64,000 nt of DNA from Peribacillus frigoritolerans (GTDB lineage Bacteria > Bacillota > Bacilli > Bacillales > DSM-1321), in the NCBI RefSeq assembly GCF_001636405.1, contig NZ_KV440950.1, positions 4,010,778-4,074,777 of the forward strand, written 5' to 3'. The notes beneath the pieces were generated by a model. That model was not told the DNA's origin and ran no database searches. It saw only the letters and a list, made by a program, of their open reading frames with translations. Positions within the stretch are counted from its first letter, which is position 1. Each line of letters begins with the position of its first letter. Positions 30,045 through 40,857 of the stretch are shown one piece after another. The position numbers and the translations under genes were made by a program.

Positions 30045-30431
30045 CTAACGAATTTCCGAGACGATTCCATCTTTTATGACAATGGTCTTCGTTGCCATGA
30101 TTTCGTCCCAATCTGCCCCAATTTCCACATCAATGATACTTTGAACTTCCCGTTCCTTCAATTCACTACCTGCGGGAAGGATCTCCAACTGCTCCATTTG
30201 AAATTCAAGCAGTTTAATTTTTTCTTGCCTCTGGTTTATTTCTTTTTCAAAATGAGCACGGAGACTAGCAGGTTGGAGAGTTCTTGTTTTTTCAAGTTTT
30301 TTCAGTTCAAAGCGAAGCTGTTCACTCTCTTTTTGAAGCTGAAGGCGTTTTGACTTGTATTTCTCGAGGAGCTGATTCTTGCTGGATTCCGTTAATACTT
30401 GGTTAACGATTACATTTTGGAGAATTTTCAT
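30045..30431 (-). CDS. ylqD: YlqD family protein
   Basis: 128 residues: a central charged coiled coil (about 20-80) followed by a small C-terminal barrel-like part ([17 protein letters not shown]). Function unknown. Lies between khpA and rimM as in B. subtilis. Confidence 0.88.
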   Translation of the reverse strand: MKILQNVIVNQVLTESSKNQLLEKYKSKRLQLQKESEQLRFELKKLEKTRTLQPASLRAHFEKEINQRQEKIKLLEFQMEQLEILPAGSELKEREVQSIIDVEIGADWDEIMATKTIVIKDGIVSEIR

Positions 30432-30616
30432 TCCAGCACCTCCTATTATCTAAGATTTCTTATTTCCTTCAAAAAATATGTATGATGGGGTAATCTTTTT
30501 GAAATGGGGGTCATTCTCTTAAGTATAACGTAAATCGATAAAAGATGCGTCTTAAAAAGGCGTAAAGTTTAAAGTCCGGGTCTATTCAATTAGGATCCAA
30601 GTCGAAATTTCAAGTA

Positions 30617-30643
30617 CAAAAAAAGGAGGGGTATTAACCCTCC
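30617..30643 (-). terminator. Terminator after khpA
   Basis: GGAGGG/CCCCTCC stem with an AT loop and seven U, immediately after the khpA stop. It should separate rpsP-khpA from ylqD-rimM-trmD. Confidence 0.9.
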
Positions 30644-30874
30644 TTATTCGGAAATCTCCAAATAGATTTTCTTCTGCTGTGAAGATCCTGCTGCATATAC
30701 CACAGTCCGAATCGCCTTAGCAACACGCCCTTGTTTACCGATAACCTTGCCCATATCCTCTTTATGAACGGAGAGGGTATAAACAATCCGGTCGGATTCT
30801 TCCTTGGAGGTCACAATGACCTCTTCCGGATAATCCACAAGTGCTGAAACAATCGTTTCAATAAGTGCTTTCAT
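30644..30874 (-). CDS. khpA: KH-domain RNA-binding protein KhpA (YlqC)
   Basis: 76 residues, one KH domain with the GxxG loop VIGKQGRVAKAI. Partner of KhpB in small-RNA and cell-division control in Gram-positives. ATG at 30874 chosen; SD weak and a TTG lies one codon upstream. 13 nt after rpsP. Confidence 0.92.
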   Translation of the reverse strand: MKALIETIVSALVDYPEEVIVTSKEESDRIVYTLSVHKEDMGKVIGKQGRVAKAIRTVVYAAGSSQQKKIYLEISE

Positions 30875-30887
30875 CAACTACCGTCGA

Positions 30888-31160
30888 TTACTTGCTGTTT
30901 TTTGCAACATGGAATTTTTCCATGATGCCTTGTGTAGAGAATAAGTTACGAACTGTATCAGATGGTTTAGCTCCATCTTGTAACCATTTAAGAGCAAGCT
31001 CTTCGTTGATTTCAACTTTAGCTGGTTGAGCAACCGGGTTATAAGTTCCTACCACTTCAATGTAACGTCCGTCACGTGGTGAACGAGAATCTGCAACTAC
31101 AATACGATAGAAAGGAGATTTTTTAGCTCCCATACGTTTTAAGCGAATTTTTACTGCCAT
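30888..31160 (-). CDS. rpsP: 30S ribosomal protein S16
   Basis: 90 residues, [30 protein letters not shown], complete. ATG at 31160 with GGAGGTG SD. First gene after its own promoter at 31200-31229. Confidence 0.97.
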   Translation of the reverse strand: MAVKIRLKRMGAKKSPFYRIVVADSRSPRDGRYIEVVGTYNPVAQPAKVEINEELALKWLQDGAKPSDTVRNLFSTQGIMEKFHVAKNSK

Positions 31161-31199
31161 TTTAAATAAGCACCTCCGAATAGTTTCACACAAGATAGT

Positions 31200-31229
31200 A
31201 TAATATCAAATGTCTTGCATGTTTGTAAA
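31200..31229 (-). promoter_or_regulatory. SigA promoter of rpsP
   Basis: -35 TTTACA (31224-31229), 18 bp, -10 TATTAT (31200-31205), both 5 of 6. Confidence 0.65.
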
Positions 31230-31248
31230 GGTTTTTTTCTTAACAGGT

Positions 31249-31278
31249 AAAAAAAGTGTTGAAATACATGGCTTCAAC
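31249..31278 (-). terminator. Terminator of ylxM-ffh
   Basis: GTTGAA/TTCAAC stem with a 9-nt loop followed by ACTTTTTTT on the minus strand, 35 nt past the ffh stop. Confidence 0.75.
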
Positions 31279-31312
31279 CCGTATTTGCCTCAGTTTAAAC
31301 CTGAAATAAACC

Positions 31313-32653
31313 TTACATGAACGGGAATTTGAATCCCTTTTTCTTTCCTTTTTGCATGTTCGTGACCTGTTTCATCATCTTTTTCATTTCTTCGAATTGC
31401 TTCAGTAGACGGTTCACTTCTTGAATCGATCTGCCGCTTCCTTTTGCAATCCGTTTCTTGCGGGATGCATTCATGGTTTCCGGATGTTCCTTTTCATGCG
31501 TTGTCATTGAACGGATGATAGCTTCAACATGACCGATCTGTTTCTCATCGATCTGAAGGTTGTCCATCCCTTTCATTTTATTCGCACCGGGAATCATTTT
31601 CAGAATATCATCAAGCGGTCCCATATTCCGCACCTGACCAAGCTGATCAAGGAAATCATCAAAGGTAAAAGTGGCGGTACGCATCTTTTTCTCTAATTCT
31701 TTCGCTTTTTCTTCATCTACATTGGCCTGTGCTTTTTCGATAAGGGTCAATACATCACCCATGCCGAGGATCCTTGACGCCATCCGTTCTGGATGGAACG
31801 CTTCAAGTGCATCCAATTTTTCACCCATACCGACGAATTTGATCGGCGTGTCGGTGACTGAACGAATTGAAAGTGCCGCACCACCACGTGTATCCCCATC
31901 AAGTTTCGTTAAAACGACTCCTGTCAGGCCTAGCTGTTCATTGAAGCTTTGGGCTACATTGACCGCATCCTGACCTGTCATTGCATCGACAACCAGGAAG
32001 ATTTCATCAGGTTTTGTCAACTCTTTGATATCCTTCAGTTCGCCCATCAAGTTTTCATCCACATGAAGACGGCCTGCGGTATCAATCAACACATAGTCAT
32101 GATGTTCTTCCTTAGCTTTTTCAATTGCCTGTTTGGCAATTTCAACAGGGCTGACCTGGTCCCCAAGGGAGAAAACAGGCATGCTTAATTGTTTGCCAAG
32201 TGTTTCGAGCTGCTTAATCGCCGCCGGACGGTAAATATCAGCCGCAACGAGCAATGGCTTGCGGTTGTATTTTTTTCTAAGAAGATTGGCAAGCTTTCCG
32301 GTGGTCGTCGTTTTACCAGCACCCTGAAGACCTACCATCATAATGACAGTCGGTGGTTTCGAGGCAACGGCAATCTTGCTCTGTTCGCCGCCCATCAGCT
32401 CAGTCAATTCTTCCTTAACTACTTTAATTACCTGTTGACCGGGGGTTAAGCTTTTCAGCACTTCCTGACCTACCGAACGTTCACTGACACGTTTTACAAA
32501 ATCCTTCACGACTTTAAAGTTAACATCCGCTTCAAGCAGGGCCAATCGAACTTCACGCATCATTTCTTTAACGTCCGCTTCGTTGACCTTCCCTTTTCCA
32601 CGGATCTTTTGCATCGTGCTCTGCAGTCGGTCGGCCAATCCTTCAAATGCCAT
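31313..32653 (-). CDS. ffh: Signal recognition particle GTPase Ffh
   Basis: Targets membrane proteins to FtsY/SecYEG with the 6S-like scRNA (SRP RNA is not in this window). 446 residues: N helical domain, G domain (GLQGAGKTTTTGKLA, DTAGRL, TKLDGD), and the Met-rich M domain (GSGRSIQEVNRLL, MKKMMKQVTNM). SD TTAGGAGG. Confidence 0.97.
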   Translation of the reverse strand: MAFEGLADRLQSTMQKIRGKGKVNEADVKEMMREVRLALLEADVNFKVVKDFVKRVSERSVGQEVLKSLTPGQQVIKVVKEELTELMGGEQSKIAVASKPPTVIMMVGLQGAGKTTTTGKLANLLRKKYNRKPLLVAADIYRPAAIKQLETLGKQLSMPVFSLGDQVSPVEIAKQAIEKAKEEHHDYVLIDTAGRLHVDENLMGELKDIKELTKPDEIFLVVDAMTGQDAVNVAQSFNEQLGLTGVVLTKLDGDTRGGAALSIRSVTDTPIKFVGMGEKLDALEAFHPERMASRILGMGDVLTLIEKAQANVDEEKAKELEKKMRTATFTFDDFLDQLGQVRNMGPLDDILKMIPGANKMKGMDNLQIDEKQIGHVEAIIRSMTTHEKEHPETMNASRKKRIAKGSGRSIQEVNRLLKQFEEMKKMMKQVTNMQKGKKKGFKFPFM

Positions 32654-32664
32654 ATTGCCGCCTC

Positions 32665-32997
32665 CTAATCCAACTTCTCAAGCGTTGTGATTGCGTCTAG
32701 CAGCTTCTCTTTTGAAAAGGATTCCTTTTCTATGAGTCCCTTCATATTCGCAATCCACTGGTTACGCTCTTGAAATTTTTGAAATAACAATAGCTTTGCT
32801 TCATATTCCTCAAGCATCGCTTCTGTTCTTTTTATATTATCATAGACTGCCTGCCTACTGACTTCGTATTCATCGGCAATCTCGCCAAGAGAGTAATCAT
32901 CCAGATAGTAGAGGGACATGTAGCTCTGCTGCTTCTCTGTTAACAACGATTGGTAAAAGTCATACAAATAATTAATCCGCGTTGTCTTTTCAAGCAT
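32665..32997 (-). CDS. ylxM: YlxM, HTH accessory protein of the SRP operon
   Basis: 110 residues with a sigma-70-region-4-like helix-turn-helix ([21 protein letters not shown]). Stimulates Ffh in streptococci; in B. subtilis it also precedes ffh. SD GGGAGG; transcribed from 33045-33073. Confidence 0.93.
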   Translation of the reverse strand: MLEKTTRINYLYDFYQSLLTEKQQSYMSLYYLDDYSLGEIADEYEVSRQAVYDNIKRTEAMLEEYEAKLLLFQKFQERNQWIANMKGLIEKESFSKEKLLDAITTLEKLD

Positions 32998-33044
32998 CTT
33001 AGCAAGCCTCCCTGCTGTTAAGTGAAAACCCTTTACAAGTTTAT

Positions 33045-33073
33045 ATTGTAAAGCCTTGTTTATTTGATGTCAA
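33045..33073 (-). promoter_or_regulatory. SigA promoter of ylxM-ffh
   Basis: Perfect -35 TTGACA (33068-33073), 17-bp spacer, -10 TACAAT (33045-33050). Start expected near 33038. Confidence 0.85.
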
Positions 33074-33167
33074 GTTAAACTCCTTACCACGTGTTTGCAA
33101 AGCATTATTTTTTTCATTTTCCGCTTCTTTTTTGGCATTTCTTCAATAGGTCCTCCAATTATCATGG

Positions 33168-33199
33168 TAAAAAAACCAGAAGAGAATGGACTCTTCCGG
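33168..33199 (-). terminator. Terminator of rnc-smc-ftsY
   Basis: Nine-bp stem CCGGAAGAG/CTCTTCTGG (one G-U) with a TCCATT loop and seven U, 15 nt past the ftsY stop. Confidence 0.9.
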
Positions 33200-33213
33200 C
33201 TTACAATTTTCCC

Positions 33214-34236
33214 TTAAACCTCTTCTTTATCGATGATATCAGCAAAAAGGCCATAAACATATTTCTCGGCATCGAATTCCTGTAGATCATCCATTTTTTC
33301 ACCTAGCCCGACAAATTTAACGGGAATGGCCAATTCATTGCGAATCGCCAAAACAATTCCACCTTTTGCGGTGCCATCAAGCTTTGTTAAAACAATACCG
33401 GAAACATTTGTCGCTTCCTTGAATGTCTTGGCCTGGATAAGGGCATTTTGTCCAGTTGTAGCATCAAGGGCAAGCAGCACCTCGTGTGGTGCACCTGGTA
33501 CTTCACGTTCAATTACACGTTTCACCTTTTCCAATTCCTTCATTAAATTCACTTTATTCTGCAAGCGACCGGCAGTGTCACAGATAAGGATATCCGCTTT
33601 TCGTGCCTTGGCGGCCTGAATGGCATCGAACATGACAGCTGCTGGGTCAGAGCCTTCACCCTGTTTGATTACACTGACACCGACACGCTCACCCCAAACC
33701 TCAAGCTGTTCAATCGCACCGGCACGGAAGGTATCCCCTGCAGCCAATACGACAGATTTTCCTTCTGTTTTGAATTTGTGGGCAAGTTTACCAATGGTGG
33801 TCGTTTTACCTACCCCATTAACCCCTACAAACAAAATGACAGTCAAACCTTCTTCTTGCATATTCAGGCTTGAAGTCGCTTCATCATCACCTTGGTAGAT
33901 TTCAACAAGCTTTTCGGAAATAACGGACTGCACTTCCCTCGTATCAGAGATATTGCGAAGCTTGACTTCCATTTTTAATTGATCAATCAGTTCCATCACA
34001 GTATCAAAGCCTACATCAGCCTGTATCAGGATTTCTTCAAGTTCTTCAAAGAAGTCCTCATCCACTTTCCGATAACGGGCAACAAGTTCATTAACCCTTC
34101 CAGTAAAGGAATTCCTCGTCTTTGTCAAACCTTGTTTGAATTTTTCCCCAATGGATACTTCTGCTTCAACTGATTTTTCTTTTTCTTTTTCTTCCTGAGT
34201 CGTAAATTTCTCTTTTAACTTTTTGAAAAAACTCAT
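33214..34236 (-). CDS. ftsY: SRP receptor FtsY
   Basis: 340 residues: short acidic/charged N-terminal region, then the NG domain (GVNGVGKTTTIGKLA, DTAGRL, TKLDGTAKGG). Docks Ffh at the membrane. Starts 27 nt after smc. Confidence 0.96.
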   Translation of the reverse strand: MSFFKKLKEKFTTQEEKEKEKSVEAEVSIGEKFKQGLTKTRNSFTGRVNELVARYRKVDEDFFEELEEILIQADVGFDTVMELIDQLKMEVKLRNISDTREVQSVISEKLVEIYQGDDEATSSLNMQEEGLTVILFVGVNGVGKTTTIGKLAHKFKTEGKSVVLAAGDTFRAGAIEQLEVWGERVGVSVIKQGEGSDPAAVMFDAIQAAKARKADILICDTAGRLQNKVNLMKELEKVKRVIEREVPGAPHEVLLALDATTGQNALIQAKTFKEATNVSGIVLTKLDGTAKGGIVLAIRNELAIPVKFVGLGEKMDDLQEFDAEKYVYGLFADIIDKEEV

Positions 34237-34263
34237 TGTCCCACTTCCTCTAATTCATGAATT

Positions 34264-37200
34264 TTAAACTTCCATAAAGTTTTCTGATTCTTCCATCCGG
34301 ACGGAAACAAGTTTGGAGACACCTGATTCCTGCATCGTAATGCCATATAGGACATCTGCCTCTTCCATCGTGCCTTTGCGGTGAGTAATCACGATGAACT
34401 GCGTTTCCCTGCTGAACTTTCTTAAAAATTGGCTGAACCGGACGACATTCGCCTCATCTAGCGCTGCCTCGACTTCGTCAAGGATACAGAAAGGAACAGG
34501 ACGCACCTTTAGAATGGAGAATAAAAGGGCTATGGCTGTCAATGCTCGTTCTCCGCCGGATAAGAGGCTCAAATTTTGCAGTTTTTTTCCGGGAGGCTGT
34601 GCAATGATATCCACACCTGTATTTAGCAAATCATCAGGATTCGTCAGTTTCAGCTCCGCCCTGCCTCCACCAAATAAAGCTTTGAAGACTTGTTCGAATT
34701 CTTTACGGATCGAATAGAAAGTATCCGCAAAGCGGCGTTTCATTTCATCATCCATTTCATCGATGACTTGGAATAATGTATCTTTCGCCTGTTGAAGGTC
34801 TTCCTTTTGACTAAGAAGGAATTCATAGCGTTCAGCTACACGTGCGTATTCATCAATTGCACCTAAATTCACCGTCCCCAGTTCCTCGATAGCAAGCTTG
34901 ATGAGCTTCACCCTTTTTTGAGCTTCGTCGGCAGGCATCATCAATGGATACTGTTCTTTAGCACCTTCAAAGGAAAGGGTATATTCTTCTCGCAAGTGGT
35001 CGAGGCGATTTTCCAGTTCGACATCCAGACGAGTTAATTTCACTTCTTCATCCTTTATCACTTCGACAATGCCTCTATAAAGTCGATTTTCTTCTTTCAA
35101 GGACAGTTCGAGCGTTTCAACTTCCATTAGAAGCTCGTTTTTTTCCTGTTTTTTTATGGTGATTCCTTCAATTGCTCCATTTTTATCGAGCAATTTCTGC
35201 TGAGCCATATCTTCCAGGGACTCTTCCCCGCTTGAACTGTCTGTCATTTCATTGGTCAGGAGCCCTAAATCATCTTTGTTTTCAGCAAGCCTGCTTGATT
35301 CCTTAGAAAGATCCGATTCAATGCGTTCCATCTTCTCTTTTTGGTTTTGCAGCTGGCCACGCTTGGAAGCCAGCATTACCCTCAGTTCATTCGTTTCTTC
35401 AGCAAGGCTCTCTTTTGAAGATTGTTGTGATTGCTTTTGTTCGGTCATTTCGGAAATCAGTCGGTCCAGACCTTCAATTTCCGATTTACATGATTCCAAA
35501 AGTTCTTCAAGCTCTTCAAGTCTTGCCGTTTTTTGCTGTTGTTCTTCTAAATATGAATTTTTATCCAAATCATAAAGGTGCAGCCGTTCATTCACATTTC
35601 TTTCCTGAAGCTCCACTTCACGGAGTTCCCCTTTAAGGGTTTGTTCTTGTAACCGAAGTCTCTCTCCAGTTTTTCTGGTTTGTTCAAGCGTTTGCTCTTG
35701 AACACCCACATCCACTTTGAGCTGTTTGACTTGCTTTTCAAGCTGATTCGTTTTGACTTCCATGGCAGCAAGTTTTTGTTGGAGCTCCTCTAATTCCGTT
35801 TTCCTTGAAAGCAGGGAGGTCGTTTTTTGCTTTAAGGCTCCACCAGTCATTGAACCACCTGGATTGACGATATCCCCTTCAAGTGTTACGAAGCGGAAAC
35901 GGTGCTGCATCATTTTCGCCAGGTCATTTGCCCCTTTTAAATCTGTGGTGATAATCACTGTTCCTAATAGGTTTTCAGCAATCGCTGCATGCCTATCATC
36001 ATATTGGATCAATGAGGAACCAGTCCCTACAAAAGCTGAATGGCTCTTTAGCATCGATAATTGGTTAGCTGATATCTCTCTTGCCTTTATGACTGATAAA
36101 GGCAAGAAAGTCGCACGCCCGTACCTATTTTTCTTCAAGAAGGAAATGGCTTCACGTGCATGCTCTTCGCGTTCCACGACAACATGCTGCATCGCTCCGC
36201 CCAAAGCCGTTTCAATGGCCGTTTCATACTCCTTTGGAACCTTTATCAATTCCGCAACTGCCCCTTCAATGCCTCGAAGGGTTTCTTTCGCTTTCAAAAC
36301 CTCTTTTACACCCTGAAAGAAGCCAGCATAATCATCTTCCATTTCTTCAAGCAGTTCCTTACGCGATTTAGCCTGTTGAAGGAATTGATAGGCCTTATAA
36401 AGGGTGGTTTCTTGTTTTTGATACGTATCTTTTGCCGCATTCAATTTATTCTGCTGATTTCGGAAATAAGTGACATGCTCTTCAAGCTGCTTGGTCATAT
36501 TGTCCATCAGCTGTGAATATTCCATTTTTTTAGCAGTGATATCCATTCTTTCAGTTAAGAACTTTTCATTTTCCATATCAAGTTTTGCATTTTTATGTTC
36601 CTGCTGCGCAAGCTGCTGAAGCAGGTATTGTTTTTCGTTTTTGGCCGAGGCCTGCTTGTTCAACCACTCGATATAGTCACTTTTTTTCGCTTCAATCACC
36701 GCTTCGATATCACTATTGAATAGGCCTAGGCTTTTTTGTTTTTCATGTAAGGTTTCAGAAATCCCTTTCACTTCCAAGTTCAATGCATGCAGGATTTCCG
36801 TTTCCCTTTCCTTTTGCAAAGACAAACGCTCGACAGCAGCCTCACCTTCCACAATCGCTTTTTCCAGCTGTGACTTGTTTTGGGCGGCATTTTTTTTCCG
36901 TTCTTTCAAAACTTCTTTACGGCCTTCAAGCTTTTCAAGTTCTTCGCTGGCATTCAGGAGAATCTCCTGAAGGCCATTGATCGATGTCTCAAGCGTCGCA
37001 AGACTATCCCTTAGCTTTTTGAGATGCGCTTCCCTGTCCTGAAGCTGTCCTGCCATTTGCTGTTCCATTTCATTATGTTTTTCAAGTTCCTGTGATAGTT
37101 TTTCCCATTTTTCATAAAGCTCTTCAATTTCATAAACGGTTAAAGCCACTTCTATTTGCTCAAGTTCGTCTTTCTTCGCCAAAAATTCCTTGGCGAGGGA

Positions 37201-37827
37201 AGACTGAATTTTTAACGGCTCCACCTGCCCCTCCAATTCATGGAGGATATCATGGACACGGTTTAAATTATCCTGTGTTTCCGTCAGCTTCGATTCCGCT
37301 TTTCGTTTTCTCGTTTTATACTTCAGGACACCGGCCGCTTCTTCAAAAATCACTCGTCTTTCTTCAGCCTTACTGCTAAGGATTTCTTCCACTTTACCTT
37401 GGCTGATGATGGAAAACGCTTCTCTCCCAAGACCGGAATCCATGAAAAGGTCTATGATGTCTTTCAGACGGCACCCTTGATTATTAATGAAAAATTCACT
37501 TTCTCCCGATCGATATACACGTCTTGTCACACTGACTTCATGAAAGTCGATCGGCAGGGAATTGGTCTCGTTATCAAGGGTCAATGATACTTCCGCAAAA
37601 TTCAACGCTTTCCTCGTGTCACTTCCCGAAAAGATGATATCTTCCATTTTTGCTCCACGCAGTGATTTCGCAGACTGCTCTCCAAGGACCCACCGGACTG
37701 CGTCGGTCACATTACTTTTACCGCTTCCGTTTGGTCCAACCACTGCCGTGACACCAGGTACAAAATCTATCGAAATTTTCTCTGCGAAAGATTTAAATCC
37801 TACAACGTCCAAACGTTTGAGGAACAT
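34264..37827 (-). CDS. smc: Chromosome partition protein Smc
   Basis: 1187 residues. N-terminal Walker A (VVGPNGSGKSNV), two long coiled coils, a central hinge (about 510-670, GGAMQHVVVE, NPGGSMTGGALK), and the C-terminal signature LSGGERALTAIALLFSI with Walker B FCILDEVEAALDEAN. Partner of ScpA/ScpB. ATG at 37827 (MFLKRLDVVGF) with an AGGGGGAAAGG SD. Confidence 0.97.
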   Translation of the reverse strand: MFLKRLDVVGFKSFAEKISIDFVPGVTAVVGPNGSGKSNVTDAVRWVLGEQSAKSLRGAKMEDIIFSGSDTRKALNFAEVSLTLDNETNSLPIDFHEVSVTRRVYRSGESEFFINNQGCRLKDIIDLFMDSGLGREAFSIISQGKVEEILSSKAEERRVIFEEAAGVLKYKTRKRKAESKLTETQDNLNRVHDILHELEGQVEPLKIQSSLAKEFLAKKDELEQIEVALTVYEIEELYEKWEKLSQELEKHNEMEQQMAGQLQDREAHLKKLRDSLATLETSINGLQEILLNASEELEKLEGRKEVLKERKKNAAQNKSQLEKAIVEGEAAVERLSLQKERETEILHALNLEVKGISETLHEKQKSLGLFNSDIEAVIEAKKSDYIEWLNKQASAKNEKQYLLQQLAQQEHKNAKLDMENEKFLTERMDITAKKMEYSQLMDNMTKQLEEHVTYFRNQQNKLNAAKDTYQKQETTLYKAYQFLQQAKSRKELLEEMEDDYAGFFQGVKEVLKAKETLRGIEGAVAELIKVPKEYETAIETALGGAMQHVVVEREEHAREAISFLKKNRYGRATFLPLSVIKAREISANQLSMLKSHSAFVGTGSSLIQYDDRHAAIAENLLGTVIITTDLKGANDLAKMMQHRFRFVTLEGDIVNPGGSMTGGALKQKTTSLLSRKTELEELQQKLAAMEVKTNQLEKQVKQLKVDVGVQEQTLEQTRKTGERLRLQEQTLKGELREVELQERNVNERLHLYDLDKNSYLEEQQQKTARLEELEELLESCKSEIEGLDRLISEMTEQKQSQQSSKESLAEETNELRVMLASKRGQLQNQKEKMERIESDLSKESSRLAENKDDLGLLTNEMTDSSSGEESLEDMAQQKLLDKNGAIEGITIKKQEKNELLMEVETLELSLKEENRLYRGIVEVIKDEEVKLTRLDVELENRLDHLREEYTLSFEGAKEQYPLMMPADEAQKRVKLIKLAIEELGTVNLGAIDEYARVAERYEFLLSQKEDLQQAKDTLFQVIDEMDDEMKRRFADTFYSIRKEFEQVFKALFGGGRAELKLTNPDDLLNTGVDIIAQPPGKKLQNLSLLSGGERALTAIALLFSILKVRPVPFCILDEVEAALDEANVVRFSQFLRKFSRETQFIVITHRKGTMEEADVLYGITMQESGVSKLVSVRMEESENFMEV

Positions 37828-37847
37828 GACCTTTCCCCCTCTACTGT

Positions 37848-38591
37848 TCAACTATCTTGTTGATTTTTTTCTTTTAAAACGATCAATGCATGCTCGGCTG
37901 CATGCTGCTCCGCTTCTTTTTTGGACTTTCCTATTCCAGAGCCAAGTTCTTCCCCATTCAGTGAGACCGTCGAAACAAACTCCCGATTATGGGCCGGTCC
38001 TTTTTCCTGCAAGATCTTATATTGCAGGACACCGATGGCATCGCGCTGGATCAGCTCCTGAAGCTGGCTCTTATAATCCATCACATGAGAAAAAGCACCC
38101 TCGTCTATCTTTGGAAACACGACATTCGTCAAAAACTGCACAACTGGCTCTAATCCTTGATCAAGGTACAAAGCACCAATATAGGCTTCGAATACATCCG
38201 CAAGCATGGCAGGGCGTTCCCTTCCACCTGTCATTTCTTCCCCTTTTCCGAGTAATACATATTCCCCGTAAGAAAGGCTATTGGCAAAAGCAACAAGTGA
38301 AGGCTCACACACAATCGCTGCCCTTAGTTTGGTAAGTTCACCTTCGCTCATCATCGGATATTTTTGATATAAGTATTTAGAGATGGTCAGTTCAAGTACA
38401 GCGTCCCCCAAGAATTCAAGCCTTTCATTATCTTCATAAGGCTTACGGCGATGCTCATTCACATAAGATGAATGTGTAAAAGCTTGTTTCAATAAATTTT
38501 CATCTTTAAAATGAAAACCCAGATTTTCTTGCAACTGTTTGAATTTATTTTCCTTGATTGATGGTTTACGATTATTTCCGTTCCTACGCAT
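37848..38591 (-). CDS. rnc: Ribonuclease III
   Basis: 247 residues: catalytic domain ([14 protein letters not shown], conserved Asp and Glu later in [15 protein letters not shown]) and C-terminal double-strand RNA-binding domain ([27 protein letters not shown]). Processes rRNA and scRNA. ATG at 38591 with GGAGGG. Confidence 0.96.
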   Translation of the reverse strand: MRRNGNNRKPSIKENKFKQLQENLGFHFKDENLLKQAFTHSSYVNEHRRKPYEDNERLEFLGDAVLELTISKYLYQKYPMMSEGELTKLRAAIVCEPSLVAFANSLSYGEYVLLGKGEEMTGGRERPAMLADVFEAYIGALYLDQGLEPVVQFLTNVVFPKIDEGAFSHVMDYKSQLQELIQRDAIGVLQYKILQEKGPAHNREFVSTVSLNGEELGSGIGKSKKEAEQHAAEHALIVLKEKNQQDS

Positions 38592-38803
38592 CACACAAAA
38601 CCCTCCACGGTTCAAAAAGCATATTTTTCCAATATATAAAAAGAAACCTGGCAGGAATTCCTGTCAAGCTTTCCTATGTAACATCATACATGATTATCCG
38701 CTTAAAGAAAACTAAAGGCAAAAGACACTGCATGCAGTCGGAGCATACCCGTGAACATGATCATTCCGTTATCTGCCGCTGAATCAAACTTCTTTAAGCA
38801 ATA

Positions 38804-38830
38804 AGAGAAAGCCCCGTTAAAAAACGGAGC
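38804..38830 (-). terminator. Terminator of fapR-plsX-fabDG-acpP
   Basis: GCTCCGTT/AACGGGGC stem (one G-U) with a four-U loop, followed by TTTCTCTT; 21 nt past acpP. Confidence 0.85.
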
Positions 38831-38851
38831 TTTTAGTCAAATGACAATTCA

Positions 38852-39085
38852 TTACATAGTGCTTTGTATGTAATTCACAGCATCACCTACTGTGGCGATT
38901 TTTTCAGCGTCATCGTCCGAAATTTCCATATCAAACTCGTCTTCGAATTCCATGACTAGTTCAACTACATCAAGGGAATCGGCACCAAGATCTTCTTTGA
39001 AAGAAGCTTCAAGTTTTACCTCTGATTCTTCTACGTTCAAACGATCTACAACGATTTTAGTTACTCTTTCTAATACATCTGCCAA
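38852..39085 (-). CDS. acpP: Acyl carrier protein
   Basis: 77 residues, the family length. The phosphopantetheine Ser is in [10 protein letters not shown]. The start is a TTG at 39085 ([12 protein letters not shown]), 6 nt after GGGGAGGTGA; a GTG 9 nt upstream lies inside the SD and is unlikely. Confidence 0.96.
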   Translation of the reverse strand: MADVLERVTKIVVDRLNVEESEVKLEASFKEDLGADSLDVVELVMEFEDEFDMEISDDDAEKIATVGDAVNYIQSTM

Positions 39086-39142
39086 TGTGTTCACCTCCCC
39101 TCAAGACATTATAAATTAATTTCGAAAAAAATCAAAGAAAAC

Positions 39143-39886
39143 TTACATGACCATGCCGCCATCTACATGAAGAGTTTGCCCAGTCATATATTTGCTTGCA
39201 TCGGAAGCAAGGAAAGACGCCACTGCAGCAATATCTTTAGGGTCACCGAAACGTGCAAGCGGAATTTGGTCCAGCATGGCTTTTTGGACATCCTCAGGCA
39301 ATTCCCCAGTCATATCCGTTGAGATGAAACCTGGGGCAATCGCATTGACTGTAATGCCTCTTGATGCAAGTTCCTTTGCCGTCGTCTTAGTCAAACCGAT
39401 GACACCTGCTTTAGCCGCTACATAATTAGCCTGCCCTGCATTTCCGCTTACGCCGACGATCGATGCCATATTGATGATTCTGCCGCTGCGCTGCTTCATC
39501 ATTTGCCTTGTAACAGCTTTGGTGCATAGGAACACGCCTTTAAGATTCGTATTGATAACAGAATCCCATTCATCTTCTTTCATGCGCATCAATAGGTTAT
39601 CACGTGTGATGCCGGCATTATTAACCAGGATATCCACTCTTTCAAATTGTTCGACGACTTCTTTGATCATGCTTGTCACCGATTCACTATTTGCAACATC
39701 GCATTGGATGGCGAATGCTTTTCGGCCCAATGCCTTGATTTCATCAACCACTTCATTCGCTTTAGCTTCACTGCCGGAATAGTTAATGGCAACGTCTGCC
39801 CCCTGCCGGGCAAGTTCCAATGCAACTTCCCTGCCAATACCTCGTGATGCTCCCGTTACAAGCGCTTTTTTACCTTCGAGGATCAT
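39143..39886 (-). CDS. fabG: 3-oxoacyl-ACP reductase
   Basis: NADPH-dependent short-chain dehydrogenase of fatty-acid elongation. 247 residues: [20 protein letters not shown], the catalytic Ser ([11 protein letters not shown]) and Tyr-x-x-x-Lys (NYVAAKAGV). Overlaps fabD by 4 nt. Confidence 0.97.
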   Translation of the reverse strand: MILEGKKALVTGASRGIGREVALELARQGADVAINYSGSEAKANEVVDEIKALGRKAFAIQCDVANSESVTSMIKEVVEQFERVDILVNNAGITRDNLLMRMKEDEWDSVINTNLKGVFLCTKAVTRQMMKQRSGRIINMASIVGVSGNAGQANYVAAKAGVIGLTKTTAKELASRGITVNAIAPGFISTDMTGELPEDVQKAMLDQIPLARFGDPKDIAAVASFLASDASKYMTGQTLHVDGGMVM

Positions 39887-40830
39887 GCTTGTACCCCCTT
39901 CAATGTTTCAATTGTTTTAGTTAGAGTGTCTATATCGGATACCGAATGAATTTGAACGGAACGATCAATTTTCTTTATCAATCCGCCCAACACTTTCCCT
40001 GGGCCAACCTCGATGAACGTATCCACGCCCAATTCAAGTAGATTTTTCACACTGTCCTCCCAAAGGACCGGTGAATACAGCTGTTCGATTAATTTTTCTT
40101 TTATTTCGGCAGGTGCTGTAATGGGCTTAGCCGTTACGTTTGAAATGACAGGAATTTCTGCCTGTTTGAAGCTTACTTCATCAAGGACACCCTGTAACTT
40201 TTCTGCTGCCGGTTTCATTAATTCAGAATGGAACGGTCCACTCACTTCAAGAGGAAGAGCCCGTTTAGCCCCATTTTCCTTGGCTTTTGCACTTGCAAGT
40301 TTAACCCCTTCGGAGGTGCCTGAAATGACGATTTGCCCTGGACAATTAATATTGGCCAATTGAACGGATTCACCTGTGGCCGTAATTTCAGAAGTGACTA
40401 CAGATAGAGCTTCACGGTCCATTCCCAAAATCGCAGCCATTGAGCCTTGACCATTCGGTACCGCAGCTTCCATGAATTCACCGCGTTTACGCACTGTATA
40501 TACGGCATCTTCGAAAGAAATTGCACCAGATGCCACTAATGCCGTATATTCACCTAAACTGTGCCCGGCAGTATAATCGGGTTTGATTCCCGCTTCTTCC
40601 AACTCCTTGACAAAAGCATAACTCGTAGTCAATAAGGCTGGCTGTGCATTATAAGTCACCGTTAATTCTTGTTGTGTGCCATTAAAGATCAATTCCGTAA
40701 GCGGAAAATCAAGTTTTTCATCTGCTGATCGAAAAATTTGCTGAGCACACTCTTTTTCCTGAAATAAGCCATGCCCCATTCCTATTGATTGTGATCCTTG
40801 TCCTGGAAAGACAAAAGCAATTTTACCCAT
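39883..40830 (-). CDS. fabD: Malonyl-CoA:ACP transacylase
   Basis: 315 residues. FPGQGSQ at the N-terminus, the nucleophile [10 protein letters not shown] (Ser about 93), and the His in SGPFHSELM. Loads malonyl on ACP. Confidence 0.97.
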   Translation of the reverse strand: MGKIAFVFPGQGSQSIGMGHGLFQEKECAQQIFRSADEKLDFPLTELIFNGTQQELTVTYNAQPALLTTSYAFVKELEEAGIKPDYTAGHSLGEYTALVASGAISFEDAVYTVRKRGEFMEAAVPNGQGSMAAILGMDREALSVVTSEITATGESVQLANINCPGQIVISGTSEGVKLASAKAKENGAKRALPLEVSGPFHSELMKPAAEKLQGVLDEVSFKQAEIPVISNVTAKPITAPAEIKEKLIEQLYSPVLWEDSVKNLLELGVDTFIEVGPGKVLGGLIKKIDRSVQIHSVSDIDTLTKTIETLKGVQA

Positions 40831-40857
40831 CTGTTACTCCCCTGCCTCTATGATTTA